NCBI GenBank assembly: GCA_021030915.1
Contig: JAGEMR010000093.1
Span: 1 to 64,000 of the forward strand
Direction: 5' to 3'
DNA: 64,000 nucleotides
Source: Astrothelium macrocarpum
Taxonomy: Eukaryota; Ascomycota; Dothideomycetes; Trypetheliales; Trypetheliaceae
Positions within the stretch are counted from its first letter, which is position 1, and every line of letters starts with the position of its first letter. Under the pieces are notes generated by a model that was given only the letters and a program-made list of their open reading frames with translations, made no database searches and was not told the DNA's origin. Both the position numbers and the translations under genes were made by a program. Positions 10,083-21,271 of this stretch are shown piece by piece.

Positions 10083-11920
10083 TTAATGAGTATACACAAA
10101 GAAGGGATTGGCTCTATCAGTCCGATCGGCAAACGCCATCTTCTCTTTCAAGACTTCTTTTTCATCGTCAGTCATTTCCGCCAGCTTCTTCGTGTTTTGC
10201 TTGTTCAGTCTATCATTCAGGAATCGCAGCACCAGAATAGCAAAGCAAAGAACTGCAAGCGTAGCCAATATACTAATCTTCCCACTAATGTAACCTGGAG
10301 CTTGTTTGTTCTGAAATGTCTGTGTGCCTAGAATGTTTCCTACTGCGAATGAAACCAAGGTCAAGGCATTCGCAGTGACTTTCTTGGAATGACCGGCAAT
10401 GTTAGACGCGTTCCATGCTAGCAAGAGCATGAAAGATGCTCCAAAGGTACCAGATAAGAATGACGCAGCAAGAAGTCCGGCCTTATTCTGAGGCACACCA
10501 TGAGGATCCAAACCAATCATGAGAGCAGCAGCAAGGATTGTGGGTACGATGCAGATGAGCATGACTCTACAGAAGTTGGCATTAGCTTCAAACGTCAAAG
10601 GTACAGTAAAATGGAACAGGGACACCATACGACGAGCGATCTCTCCATTTATCGGAGAGCCAGCCAGATAAGATCACAAAAACGACTCCAATTGCGCCTG
10701 CAGGCATTGACATGACCAGTGCCTCCTGCGAACTGTATCCAAATGTTGTGAGGAGAATCGAAGAGAAATTGCTTATTCCGCCATTGGGAATCGAGCCCAG
10801 AATGGTACACAGAGACACGAGCCAGACGCGGACGTCTCTGAAAGTTTCAAAAACTTGGTCTCGTTTGAGGTGGGCATTTTGGGTGCCGCTGGTCACCCGT
10901 CAGCAACGCAATAGACGAGAATGCTGATATAGCTTCACCTCTGATTGTTCTTCACCCTCATGAGGGCTGCGACCTTTTCCGCATCTGAAAAACGCTTTGC
11001 TTTGACAGGACTGTCTGGCAACAACAGCGCCACCAGGAAACCTACTACAAATGTTGCTGATCCAACAGCGACAAAAAAGATGCGCCAGCTTGCAAACTTG
11101 CTATGGGCAAAACTTACGCCGTAAGCAAGTGCTCCGCCAACAATTTGTGTCAAGCTATTGCAAACATAAAACCAGGACACTCGGCGGCCTTGTTCACCCT
11201 TCTGATACCACATTGCAATGATAAGAACTAGAATTGGAGCAACGCAAGATTCGAAAACTCCAAGCAAAGTACGACAGATTGCAAGACCAGCAAAATCATG
11301 GCAAGCTGCATGACAAGCTAATATCACACCCCAAATCATGATGTTACAACCAAGGTAGAGAGAAAGTCGCGAGAGGCGCTGAGCAATGTATTGCGTCGGA
11401 AACTCTGTCGCCAGAAAACCTATTCGTTGGTAGTAAGTCTGGTGATCCAATAGAGTAGGATATTCCATGCATAGGCAGTTAACGGCTTACCTATGTAGAA
11501 AAGCATAGACAAATCCGAGTAGTCTTGTCCCACTAGGTGCGCCTCTGTTCGGATGCCCATAACCGCTGCGTAACTTATCGTCGTCTTGTCAAGATATTGC
11601 AAGAAATAGACGGCAGCTAGCAATGGTGCGATGGTAAGGTCGATCTTCAGGACTAGTTTTCTGAGTCGTTCCGGATCTTCTAGAATAGCATTCCCCTCTT
11701 GTGCTATCTCGGCTGCTCTTGGGTGATTTTCTAAAAAAGCCAATGCTTCGTCTGCATCTGCCAGTGACTCGACAATGACACCTTCGCCGTTCGCTGTAGA
11801 GTCATTGCGACCGTCGAGGGCTGCAAATGGCTGTGATTTATTTTGCTCAACGCGAATATCGGATTTTTCTGGAAACGAGTTCTCTGTCTTCGTAGATCCG
11901 ATAGGCCCTTTCTCGGCCAT
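10083..11920 (-). CDS. MFS permease, anion:cation symporter (Dal5-like) family
   Basis: This is a plasma-membrane permease with about 12 transmembrane segments, of the ACS branch that carries allantoate, nicotinate, pantothenate and similar organic acids. The substrate cannot be read from sequence. There are four exons: 11491..11920, 10939..11419, 10631..10888 and 10083..10566. Introns of 71, 50 and 64 nt all have GT-AG ends and restore conserved text (FYIG|FLATEFP, WRDRS|SVMLICIVP), giving 550 residues. The acidic cytosolic N-terminus is followed by the first membrane segment, which ends in FLQYLDKTTISYAAVMGI, typical of the family. The DRSS loop follows TM6-7, and the C-tail is charged (AEMTDDEKEVLKEKM). 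The roughly 1 kb upstream carries several GATA-type sites, compatible with nitrogen control. Confidence 0.9.
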
Positions 11921-12911
11921 TGTCAAAGCTCAAAATATTATGCAAAGATCAAGCAAGAAAGAAAGAGAAGGAAAAGTTCACGTTGTGATCATGCACAAAT
12001 TTCTGAGGTGGTAATGTGTACGGACTTATATTTCCAAGGCCATCTCCAAGCCGGATCGGCACATTGGCGTTTGGCAAATACAATTAGGATCATCTTATCA
12101 TTGCTTTCCCGTCGGAAACTACCAATGCTGTGAATTTCTTGTCAGATAGATATCCGTCGCGAACGGAACAGACCAGGATATTGACCCCGCCGACGGTCGT
12201 GGTGAAATCCTGATATCATCTGACGCGAACCTAAACAGGAAGTTGGAAAAGGTTAGATTTCACGAACACGGGACTTGTAAAAAACTTGGCGAGAAAGACA
12301 GAGTATGGAGTGGGTGTGGTCAAGCCCTTCGGCCATTAAGTCAAATAACTTGACATGGAATTTCCTCTTGAAAATAACCTTGTTTAAACCGTAAGACGAA
12401 GTTGTTACTGATCTGGGCAGGCATTGAGATGCGAATACTAGGCAGCTTCATGAGCAGCTGCCCGGTGTTACTGTTTTAATATAAGAGGTGCTACCGTCTA
12501 TTGCTCCATATCTCTTCAAAAACACTGTAATCTTATACAAGCGATTACGTGTCTTCACTTTTCTAATTTACACGCTTCCGTGATCACGGCCTTGCTTGAC
12601 CTGATAAGAATGAGATATGTCTGAGTTGTAACGAAAAATTAAGGATGATTTGGCGTCAAAGTGATCATTGTTACTTATTTCAGCTGTTCATTTGCAAACG
12701 CTATAAGCTCATATAAGTTCACTCACCCGCGGACAATCGAAGCCTCTCATTGTAGTAGACACGGCCGGGATTCCAGAGAAGGAGGATAACAGAACCTATT
12801 CATTATCCCATCTCTATCACTCGAAATTGGAGACCTTGCCATGGAAAAAGTATCGCTTAAAACCCCGGGCTTCACCATGATTGAGCGAATCGCATGTAAG
12901 AGAAGGGACAT
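11921..12911. other. Upstream region of the MFS permease; scattered GATA motifs
   Basis: About 1 kb lies between the permease start and the acyltransferase stop, both on the minus strand. No gene was recognised. GATAA/TTATC elements occur near 12090, 12603, 12783 and 12795, the kind of site bound by AreA-type nitrogen regulators, though such short motifs are common by chance. A Met-initiated ORF at 12841 is antisense to the acyltransferase 3' end and was rejected. Confidence 0.4.
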
Positions 12912-15587
12912 CTATAGCCGAGCTTTTAATCTCTCTTTTCTGCGTCGTCTTCCTTTTTTGGCCGATCCCGTCCTCTCATCAATCTCGTGTGTCTGGTCGC
13001 TGGTCTCTGTCGCTGCCTCCTCAAATAAGTTTCGACCGACCTTGTCGACAAGTGACATGATTCTATTAGTGACCGTTGTTCCATCACGACGGTTCTTACC
13101 TTCCCTTCGGCTTTGACTGATCGCTTCTGCAAAATCCCACAGCCTGCCTTCTGCAGATATCCGACCCGTGTCCGAATCCCTTTGTGGCATCCAGCTATCT
13201 TCTAATCGGACTGTGGCTGGAATGCGAGCATCTTTACTCTTTGTAACGATGATTATACCCTCTTCTTGGAATCGCTCGAAACCGTTTTTCAATGTTTCCT
13301 TATTGACGGACTCGAAATACTCCAGATCTCCTTGGTGGTAAAGCGTCTTACCAAGTAATTGTGCCTGATCCTGGACTCTTTTTGCGTCAAGCCAGATATC
13401 ACGAGTGGTTTCGGATGGCGGCGTAAGCATCATGAGCGAGACGGCACCCAACCATGCAGTCTCAATAAAGGGCCAAATAAGGAAGCAGTAGAAGTCATAG
13501 TTTTCTCGGCCATGCTTGCGCTCAAATTCGCTGAGCTCAACAAAGGTTCCACTATCTCCTCGAATCACCTTGATAATGCTGTCTGCTTCTAGTCCAGCAA
13601 GTGTCTTTTCAAGATTGATAGCTAGACCTTCGGTTGGAAAAATAAATTCGCCGCGGAAAAGCTCTGCTAGTTAGTAGTCTATCAATAGGATAGCTTGTGA
13701 GACTCACTCTAGATAAAAATAACACCTGTTGAAGCAACTCTTCGTACGATATTCTTTGATTCTCTGGACCGCCACCAAGCTTTACTTTCGCGTACAGGGC
13801 TGCAGAGACAAGTGCTTCAGAAATGAAGAGATGGATGATCATGTTGCGATAGAATGAGAGCTGAAATCTACGGTAATGTTAGCTCAATATCCACTTAAGT
13901 GAAGAACGATGGCTAACCTGTCCACAGCATAGCAAGTATCCTCTGGTAACCCTTCTACAACGCCGACCAGCCCCGGTCCAAGAACTTCGAGCCCACGCTG
14001 CACCACAACGTCTGTGGGTAACCCTGCAAAGTGCGCTACCCTTCCACCTCGCTGCTTGACTCGCTCACTGAGCCAGTCTACTCGGCGCACGAGTTCTGGC
14101 CTACCAATACCTCGGCCACGTAATGTTAAAAGTACTGTTCCGATCAACGCTGTGGGCATTGCAACAGACACCGCGTTGATATCAGAAAGAACTTTGTATC
14201 CCATAGTCCTTAATAGGCGTGTCCTTTGATCGTGATCACTCATTGGCTGTGTTAATCTACTGTACCTATCCTTCTGTTGCGCAATGAAATCTTTCAAGCT
14301 CCAAGGCTCGTGGAACCTCACATCAACACGGCCAAGTTTCAGAGATAGGATTGACGAAGCAGAAAGAAACTCTTGCAAACTCTCTTTCTTCTTCGGTTGC
14401 CCAAGAAGCTCACTGATGTACGAATCAACTTCAATAACCTTATCGTATTGTGCACTGACAGGGCAGACAACTGCGTCGTCGACTCTGCCCGAAAGCACGC
14501 TGTCAACCAGGAAACTCAAAATTCCGAATTTTGGTGGGAGAAGCTTCCCGGTTCTTGAACGTCCACCTTCAATGAAGCATTCAAAGTTGAATCCTTCTCG
14601 CAACATGGTATCGATATAGGACTGAACAAGAGTAGTGTAGAGTGCATCTCCACCAAAACTTCGCCGAATCCACATCGCACCGGCGTGCTGCAAAAAGGCT
14701 CCAACAAGAGGAAAGTTCAGATTATCTCCGGCGACAACGACCGGAAGTGTAAGACCCAGCCGATAGCAGATAACTAGACGCGAAAAGATCAATGCTGGAT
14801 TTCGAGTAGACGGTGTTGAGCCAACGAAATTAGAGCGTTACCTTGTAGAGAAATATAGTCAATATGAGATTTGTGGCATGGGAGAAAAATGATGGAATGT
14901 TTACGTTTTGCAGCTTGGTCAGCAACAGAACGTAATCGTAGAACCTCATCGGCGGATACATGTATTCCTAAGCTGAACATTAGTGAATGACTTTGTTGTA
15001 GTGACGGAGCTTTTCCCACCTTGATGGTATGCTCTTGTCAGTAACTGTGTGACAAGGTAGTAGGCACCTCTAATGAATCTCTTGCTTTCCATTTTGCAAA
15101 TCATGCTATCCGTTAATTCCGCAGCAACCTCCCCTATCTGTCTCTCTACCTCTTTTCTCCTCCGTTCCCGTCCAGCGACTTCCCTAGTTCCTAACTCAGT
15201 CCGAAACATACCTTCGCTTTCTTCCACTGCCACTCTTCGTTCAGCGAGCTCCGAGATTTTGTCGCGCAGCATGGGATTCGAAAGCACCATTGCCTTCATG
15301 TTTTCGCCGAATCCAGAGTAAAATACTGGCTGCCCTACGACGTGATCGTAGCTCCGCCAACCGTCGCCCGATATATACACGCTGATCTCGCGGAGAAAGT
15401 CAAAGGGCGAAGTGCGAAAGCGTGCCCATCGTTCGAGTAGTGGCTGCTCTTCGATGGAAGAGTTATGGGGTCGTTTGGATGATTCGGTGTAACCCGATGG
15501 ATGAACAGAGACTTGCTCACCAAGGATAGAGATATCGGGAGCTGGGGAGTACGCTGAGGACATTGTAGGAGCCTTCTGACGAGCCAT
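12912..15587 (-). CDS. Glycerol-3-phosphate/dihydroxyacetone-phosphate acyltransferase-like, C-terminal ARL
   Basis: This PlsB/GPAM/GNPAT-type acyltransferase would transfer an acyl chain to sn-1 of glycerol-3-phosphate or to DHAP. Exons are 15020..15587, 14842..14967, 13918..14794, 13708..13867 and 12912..13661; introns are 46-52 nt and all GT-AG, giving 826 residues. The catalytic H(X)4D is CHKSHID (His about 221, Asp about 226). Downstream blocks are GDNLNFP, IRRSFGGDALY, FIEGGRSRTGKLLPPKFG and the substrate-side LGQPKKKESL. The FGG block with TMLREGF looks nearer to DHAPAT (GNPAT) than to mitochondrial GPAM. The protein ends KERLKARL; ARL fits a PTS1 peroxisomal signal. The N-terminal region is charged and partly coiled. 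Substrate and location are inference; membership of the acyltransferase family is firm. Confidence 0.88.
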
Positions 15588-16240
15588 GTTGAAACTTTGG
15601 GTAAAGTAAACTGATAGCTTCAGGTGAGTGAGCCTTGATTGATTGTAATATGGACCAAAGCCATATCATGCCGTGAATGCTTATATTGACATTTTACCCG
15701 TTGACTTCCCCTATCGACTTTGCAAGACGAGAATGAGGGAAGAATGCTCAAAGAGCGAGAGTAATTGGAGCAAGAGCTGCAAGCCATGGGTGCTTGGTCT
15801 GTAGATGTTGGCCGTGTTCTCTCACTAGCCAAAGCAAAATCCGGGGAACCTCGGCATGACGCAGCGGGACTTGCAGATGCAGCTTCGTTTCTGAGAAAAT
15901 TATTATGAAGAGCTCACGTTTACGGCACTGCGCCAACATACTCCGTTGGGTTTTCGCACACTCCATTTCCGGCGTTTCGACAGGAGATTTTGACAAGTCT
16001 AACACTTGCTACCATTTATTTTACTCTCCAACATCTACGAAGCTAGCATATCCATGTGCGACATATTCGGGTGTCTTTCGACTATAGCCAAGCAACGAAT
16101 GCATAGGAACATGACTCGGATAACACCACGCTTCAACACTAGTGTACACCGCTACCAAAAAACATCCAATGCTGTGCGCAAAGAGAATCGTTGCTCATGA
16201 GTCATGCCAACAAGACAAGGAAATATGGGGACGCTGAGTT
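15588..16240. other. Upstream region of the acyltransferase gene
   Basis: About 650 bp lies between the acyltransferase start and the transcription factor stop. The short ORFs here have no recognisable content and are not convincing. I see no repeat. Confidence 0.45.
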
Positions 16241-18369
16241 TTAATAATTGAACTGAGCCTGGGTTGCAAGCGAGTTCGGTGGAACGTAGACTGTCTGATA
16301 TGGATGCTTAGGCATTGAAAAATCAGCCGTTGCTAGTACAGGATTGAGTATTCCACTTGGTGGTCGACCTCCGGAAGATGAGCCCGCTGACGGCGGAGGC
16401 TGTAGCGTCATAGGCTGCGTTGACATGGCGTTTGGAGTCTGATACTGATATGTCTGAAGCGATGGCGCGCCATTCATCATTGCTGGATTGGACATTTGCT
16501 GAGAAGTGGGAGGTGGCGGTTGGGGTCGTGCTTCGTCCCAACCCCATTTCTCCTTCAACTCCTTGAAGACAAATGAGATGCGCCAGCCAGTCTCTTTGGT
16601 AATCTTTTCAAAAATTTGAAAGACTTCTTCCTGTTCCCGTCGAACGGTGAGTACCTCAGCAGCGATTGCCAAAGATCGAAGAGCAACACTCGCGACGCCA
16701 CTATGGTTTGTCAGTCTGGCGACCATGATAATATTCCTAGCTACATACCGATCTTTGACATGTGCAACGATGCCACAGATGAGGTTGGCATGTTGCTTCT
16801 GCATTTCGCCCATCTCGTCTACGTCGACCGACATCATTGGATTGATTTGCGCCAAAAGTAGCATAGCAGTGTGATAAAACAAGCGAGCAATGATGGTTGT
16901 ACGTTTGATCAGCCAGACTTCAGGGAACGCTGATTTTGAGGCCGTCTGGTAAGGGTAAAGATACGCCATGGGATGCATTGTTCGAGGGATGTTTTCATTC
17001 CATGAATCGGCCATTTGTTTTAACCTGCTCCACTGCTCATATCTTTTCTGCAGTCGTATTTGCTCCTCTCTTGGAGAAGACTCGGAGAACCTTGGTATCG
17101 AAGCGCGGAAATTGGCAATCTTAGCGACAATATAGACGATTCGATAAGTCCAGACCTCTTCTTTACCATTCTCTTGCTCCCGTGCAAAATCCATGTCAAG
17201 GCCCCAGTCATCTGGATCCCACGCCACTTGCCAATTGAAATGAAGGCAGCTAAGTAATTCCATTCCCACATTCAACCAAAAGCATGCTGCACCAATGCCT
17301 GTTGACCTCGCATTCCACCCGCACTCCTTGATGAGCGCTCGTGCGCCTGCAATGTGATTCATCCGTTGCAAAGCTCGCTCTGACATGATTTCATAGACGT
17401 TTAAAATCACAGCAGTCGTTGCACATATTACCGTATCACGGTTGGGGTTTTGCAAAGATTTGAGAAGCCATCTCGTTGCTGTGTCATAATAGTGTAAAGC
17501 TTTATCTTCATGGTAAGCAGGGTTAACCAATGTCAAATGTCGCGCACCGCAAGCAAGAAATGCGTTTAGGAGCATAGGTTCCTTCAATGAATGAAACGGT
17601 AGTAGCCGGGAGAACTAGAAATAATCAGCTACAAACGGGGCTCTCTCTGAAAGAGTTTGGCTCATACGTGTTTCATCGGATCCATACTGTCCATCCAAAG
17701 GCCAACTTCCTCTACGAAAACTTGCATGAATAAAACTTCTTCCTGAGTATTGAGGTACTCTCGTCGCTCGTCTTCATTGCCAAGGCCATTTTCTGAATTG
17801 CCATACGTCGTTCCCTGTAGAGTGGTGCTTGAATACGTCGATTCTGTGGCTGAGTGAGTGTGCTGGTGATGATGCTGTTGCTGCTCTCGGGGTGGCTCAA
17901 AAATGATGTTTGGAGGGTCGTCATAAGAATCAGGTAGGATGCCTTGTATTGGCGGGAGGGCTTGATGCGATAAAGACTGAGTCGGTGGCGCCGTTGGAGG
18001 AAAGTCAAACGCCAAAGTCGGATCGACTTGAGAAGCGTCCGGCTCTGGGGAGAGGACAGCGTATTTGCCCAAGCCGCCTTTGTACTCGGACGCAATCTCC
18101 CTTGACTCGTCCTGAAAGGCAACATTCCACTCAACGGGTGGCAGAAGGTATGGTGGCGATTGCACTTGCGTGTCTATAAAATTCAGCCTTATGCCTCTTT
18201 TACAGACACGACTTGATTTGCGGCAGTTCTGGCAATGCGGCATGCCCTCATCGCATTTCAAATGTCGCTCCCTACAAGTCAAACAACCCGTCCTCACACG
18301 TTTTGGTTTGCTGCTGGACGATGAAGCATCACCAGCAGCGATATGTCCGTTCATCTCATTACTGGTCAT
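16241..18369 (-). CDS. Zn2Cys6 transcription factor with fungal-specific domain
   Basis: This is a predicted nuclear DNA-binding regulator. Exons are 17668..18369, 16749..17614 and 16241..16700, giving 675 residues. The ATG at 18369 is the first in frame. The binuclear zinc cluster CLTCRERHLKCDEGMPHCQNC, with a sixth Cys in RVCKRG, lies near residues 35-65. A Pro/Gln/His-rich linker follows, then the regulatory domain beginning MDPMKHFSRLLPFHSLKEPM across the first splice junction (53-nt intron, TTTCTAG acceptor), of the PF11951 type. The second intron is 48 nt, a multiple of three, so unspliced RNA stays open; splicing restores HVKDRGVASVALRS. The C-terminal tail is low complexity, rich in Pro, Gln and Ser. 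Targets are unknown. The head-to-tail acyltransferase gene might be a target only by position. Confidence 0.92.
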
Positions 18370-20016
18370 TGGTGCGCCCGCCTGGTCTTGACCAAGCTCT
18401 GTATGCCCAATGACAGGCTTTCGCACAGACCTTCCGGCTGTCAGAGGTATCGATCTTTGCTCTGCCTTGCGATCCTTTCGGTGACGAGGACGTCGGGATA
18501 GAGAATAGGAATTCGACGGGACAGCGGGAGCGTAGATCAGCTGTGGGGTGAAAAGATGAGGGATATCGAATTCGGGCTGCACATTACCGAGCTGCTCAAA
18601 AATGGCCGCCAGAGTGAAGGACGTCCAGTTGAAGGGAGTCTCAGTTTCTATAGGGCAACAAGGGCAATTCTTTCCGAACCTCAGTCGCTTGAAAATGCGC
18701 TCAAGGCGGAGGAGGCTTTGCCAGTTTATGCGAGAACCGGATTTCTGAATGTTCGCAAGCGAGAAGCGGCCGCGCAGACTCAAGTGTCGAAAAGTGCTCG
18801 TCAGCGCAAGCTACCCTTTGCACTTTGCTTTGGGGAAATGATGAGGCTACTGTCGTGTTCGATTGGTTGTGGACAGGAGGCTAGGGCATTTGGTGCGTTG
18901 AGGAGGAATGCAACGTCAAGTTTTGCAGTGTTTTGCAAGGCTCGCAAATGGAAGTGGAAGCGCTTCAAAGGGCAGATGCTGGACACATGACGGCCAGAAT
19001 GAAAACGACCATGAAGAAGATGGAATTGCGGGACAGGGCCCCCTGAGAGGTGGTGAACAGAATAAAGTTTGAAGTCTCAGAGGTCTAGCGAGCGAGGCGC
19101 CGGCTGCAGTGTGTCGGGTTCAACCCACATGCAATGACAATCTCACAGGTGGGGGCAAGCCGGCTGCGGGAGCTGCGGGCAGGTGTATAGGCGAGCAAAA
19201 GGGAATGGTGCAGAGAGGAACATCGGCTAGCGAAAGGCAAATGGGACAGACCGGGCTCGAGGGTGTTTTGATCGGTGGGCTGAGCGATGTCATAGGGACT
19301 GCGTCGTGTGCGCCAATGCAAGGGATGCTATCATGCTGCCGCCTCTTCAGCAGAAATGGAGTGCGGCGCGGCTGACTGGCGACGCCACGCACACCATTGC
19401 TCGATTGCTGACCGTCCCGAGCACTGCTGCCATGGAGCTCTCTACCCAGCAGCTGCATGCTGGAGCAGGCCCGATGACGACCCCGGCCGCAGCTGTCATG
19501 AGAGAAGCCAGACCAATCATGCTACCCAATCGCCCTTGGCCCGGATGACTGGCCGTCAAGGCACTGAAAGTCTTTCGGGCAAGCAACGGCGGCCAGCATT
19601 GAAGACGTCAATGATTTGCGGACGGGACGCCAATCAACGTTGTTGCTCATCTGCTCGGTATCCTCTTCTGCTGCTGTGCCGTGCTCATCACGCTCCTCTG
19701 GACACGCCTGTCCGGAGCCACAGTGATCTATTGAGCCTCGTGCGCGTCCCTGTTAGATCCGCCCCGACAAGCGAATCGGAGTCATCATGTTTGGGACATT
19801 GCCATTCCACACGCCTTCCACTTTCCTCCCCCCCACGTGGGCATGGCGAGATGAGTGTCGCGATTAAGCCTTCGAGTATTTATAGCACGGTGGCTTTCAC
19901 CATCTGCGGCTCCTGCGCGTTTCCTAACGTCACGCCTTCACGGCAGTTTTGCACTGGCCTATCTCTCACTACCATCCCTTCGCTCGAACTTCCGAACCCT
20001 GCATTGCATCCTGAAC
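18370..20016. other. Long divergent promoter region with a MYND-like ORF fragment
   Basis: About 1.65 kb, GC-rich in its right half, separates the transcription factor and ASA1. No complete gene was recognised. The transcription factor frame stays open 138 codons upstream of its ATG without another ATG. At 19308-19400 the plus strand encodes a Cys/His pattern like the second half of a MYND zinc finger (see findings), inside a long open frame of otherwise poor protein quality. Confidence 0.45.
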
Positions 20017-21243
20017 ATGACCGACGCCACCCTACCGTCTGGCGCCCAATCTGAACAACGCCCGGTTCAGGGGAATATCCATGCAGCCACGTTGCTACCA
20101 CCGGCCCAGCCCGTGTACGTGCTCCGCGGCCACAGTGCCTCCATTCATACCCTCGCCATTTTGCGCCACAACTCACGCCTTTTAACGGGTGATGCTGATG
20201 GATGGGTCTGTCTCTGGAGTCTGGCCTCTAAGCGAGCTGTCGCTGTCTGGCGGGCGCATCACGCCACCGTCCTGGGGCTGAGGGAATGGGATGACGAGAA
20301 GATTATCAGCCAAGGTCGAGATGGCCGGCTCATTGTCTGGCAATTACGTCCTCAAGACGAGCCAGGATTGGAGAAAATTCTTCCAGTCGACGGCGCAAAT
20401 GATGAGCAAAGGCAGCCATGGTTGCTCCACTCTTTGCCAGTAAACACACTCAACTTTTGTGCCTTTTCAGCCTGCCATTGTCTTAACAAGTCTTCAGCGC
20501 AGATGTCCCCAACCATGAGAGAGCGCGACGACAGTAGCCTACTCATCGCAGTTCCTGCGATCAATGACGGGCAAATAGACGTCTTCCAGTTGCCTAATGA
20601 GCATCGTATCTCGACAATTCCAAGTGTAGAAAACACGAAGACAGGCATGGTCATGGCACTACGAATATTTTATTTGGGGGATGCGCTACATATTGTAGTG
20701 GGATACGAAAACGGCTGCGTTGCCTTGTTCACACAAAATAGTATCCGCGGAAATTGGGTGATAACTTACCACGCTACAATTCATGCCCAGCCGGTATTGT
20801 CCGTTGATATCGCACCTAGCTTAGGCCTATTTTACTCTTCATCTGCAGATGCCATCATTGCACAACATCCTCTGTGTACTATTGAAGAAGCAAAGCAAAT
20901 GAGATTGCGTCAAGTCGCAACCAAACATTCTGGTCAGCAAGCCTTATCCGTTAGGTCGGACGAAAGGGTATTTGCAACTGCTGGGTGGGACTCAAGAATT
21001 CGGGTATACTCAGCAAAGACACTCAGGGAACTTGTGGTTTTAAAATGGCATAAGCAAGGCTGTTATGCTCTATCCTTCGCAGACTTACATAATCAGGGAA
21101 TTACACGAGTTGGAGATGTCGAGAACATGACCAATGGCCAAGTTCAGACAATGGAACAACGAAGAGAGACGAGAGCTGAATCTACACATTGGCTTGCTGC
21201 TGGCTCAAAGGACGGGAAAGTATCGCTGTGGAGCATATATTAA
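20017..21243 (+). CDS. ASA1: ASTRA-associated WD40 protein Asa1
   Basis: This is a single exon of 408 residues. Asa1 is a WD-repeat subunit linked to the ASTRA/TTT chaperone assembly that supports PIKK kinases and chromatin regulators in the nucleus. The first repeat, PAQPVYVLRGHSASIHTLAI, and the following GDADGWVCLWSLASKRAVAVW and GRDGRLIVWQL blades are characteristic of the family. Later blades include GYENGCVALF, GWDSRIRVYSAKTL and the closing GSKDGKVSLWSIY. The ATG at 20017 is favoured because the repeats begin about 30 residues later; the open frame further upstream (from 19855) lacks WD sequence. Its stop lies 28 bp from that of DBP7, which is convergent, so the 3' UTRs almost certainly overlap. 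Confidence 0.88.
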   Translation: MTDATLPSGAQSEQRPVQGNIHAATLLPPAQPVYVLRGHSASIHTLAILRHNSRLLTGDADGWVCLWSLASKRAVAVWRAHHATVLGLREWDDEKIISQGRDGRLIVWQLRPQDEPGLEKILPVDGANDEQRQPWLLHSLPVNTLNFCAFSACHCLNKSSAQMSPTMRERDDSSLLIAVPAINDGQIDVFQLPNEHRISTIPSVENTKTGMVMALRIFYLGDALHIVVGYENGCVALFTQNSIRGNWVITYHATIHAQPVLSVDIAPSLGLFYSSSADAIIAQHPLCTIEEAKQMRLRQVATKHSGQQALSVRSDERVFATAGWDSRIRVYSAKTLRELVVLKWHKQGCYALSFADLHNQGITRVGDVENMTNGQVQTMEQRRETRAESTHWLAAGSKDGKVSLWSIY

Positions 21244-21271
21244 TCGATATTGACTAAATTGAACCAGCTTG

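Noticed and set aside
18556..18990. Plus-strand 144-codon frame
   Set aside because: Antisense to the open leader of the Zn2Cys6 gene, with no domain.
19085..19548. Overlapping Cys-rich frames on both strands, one with a CPIC-like string
   Set aside because: GC-rich shadow frames with no consistent domain; only the MYND-like string was kept as a weak finding.
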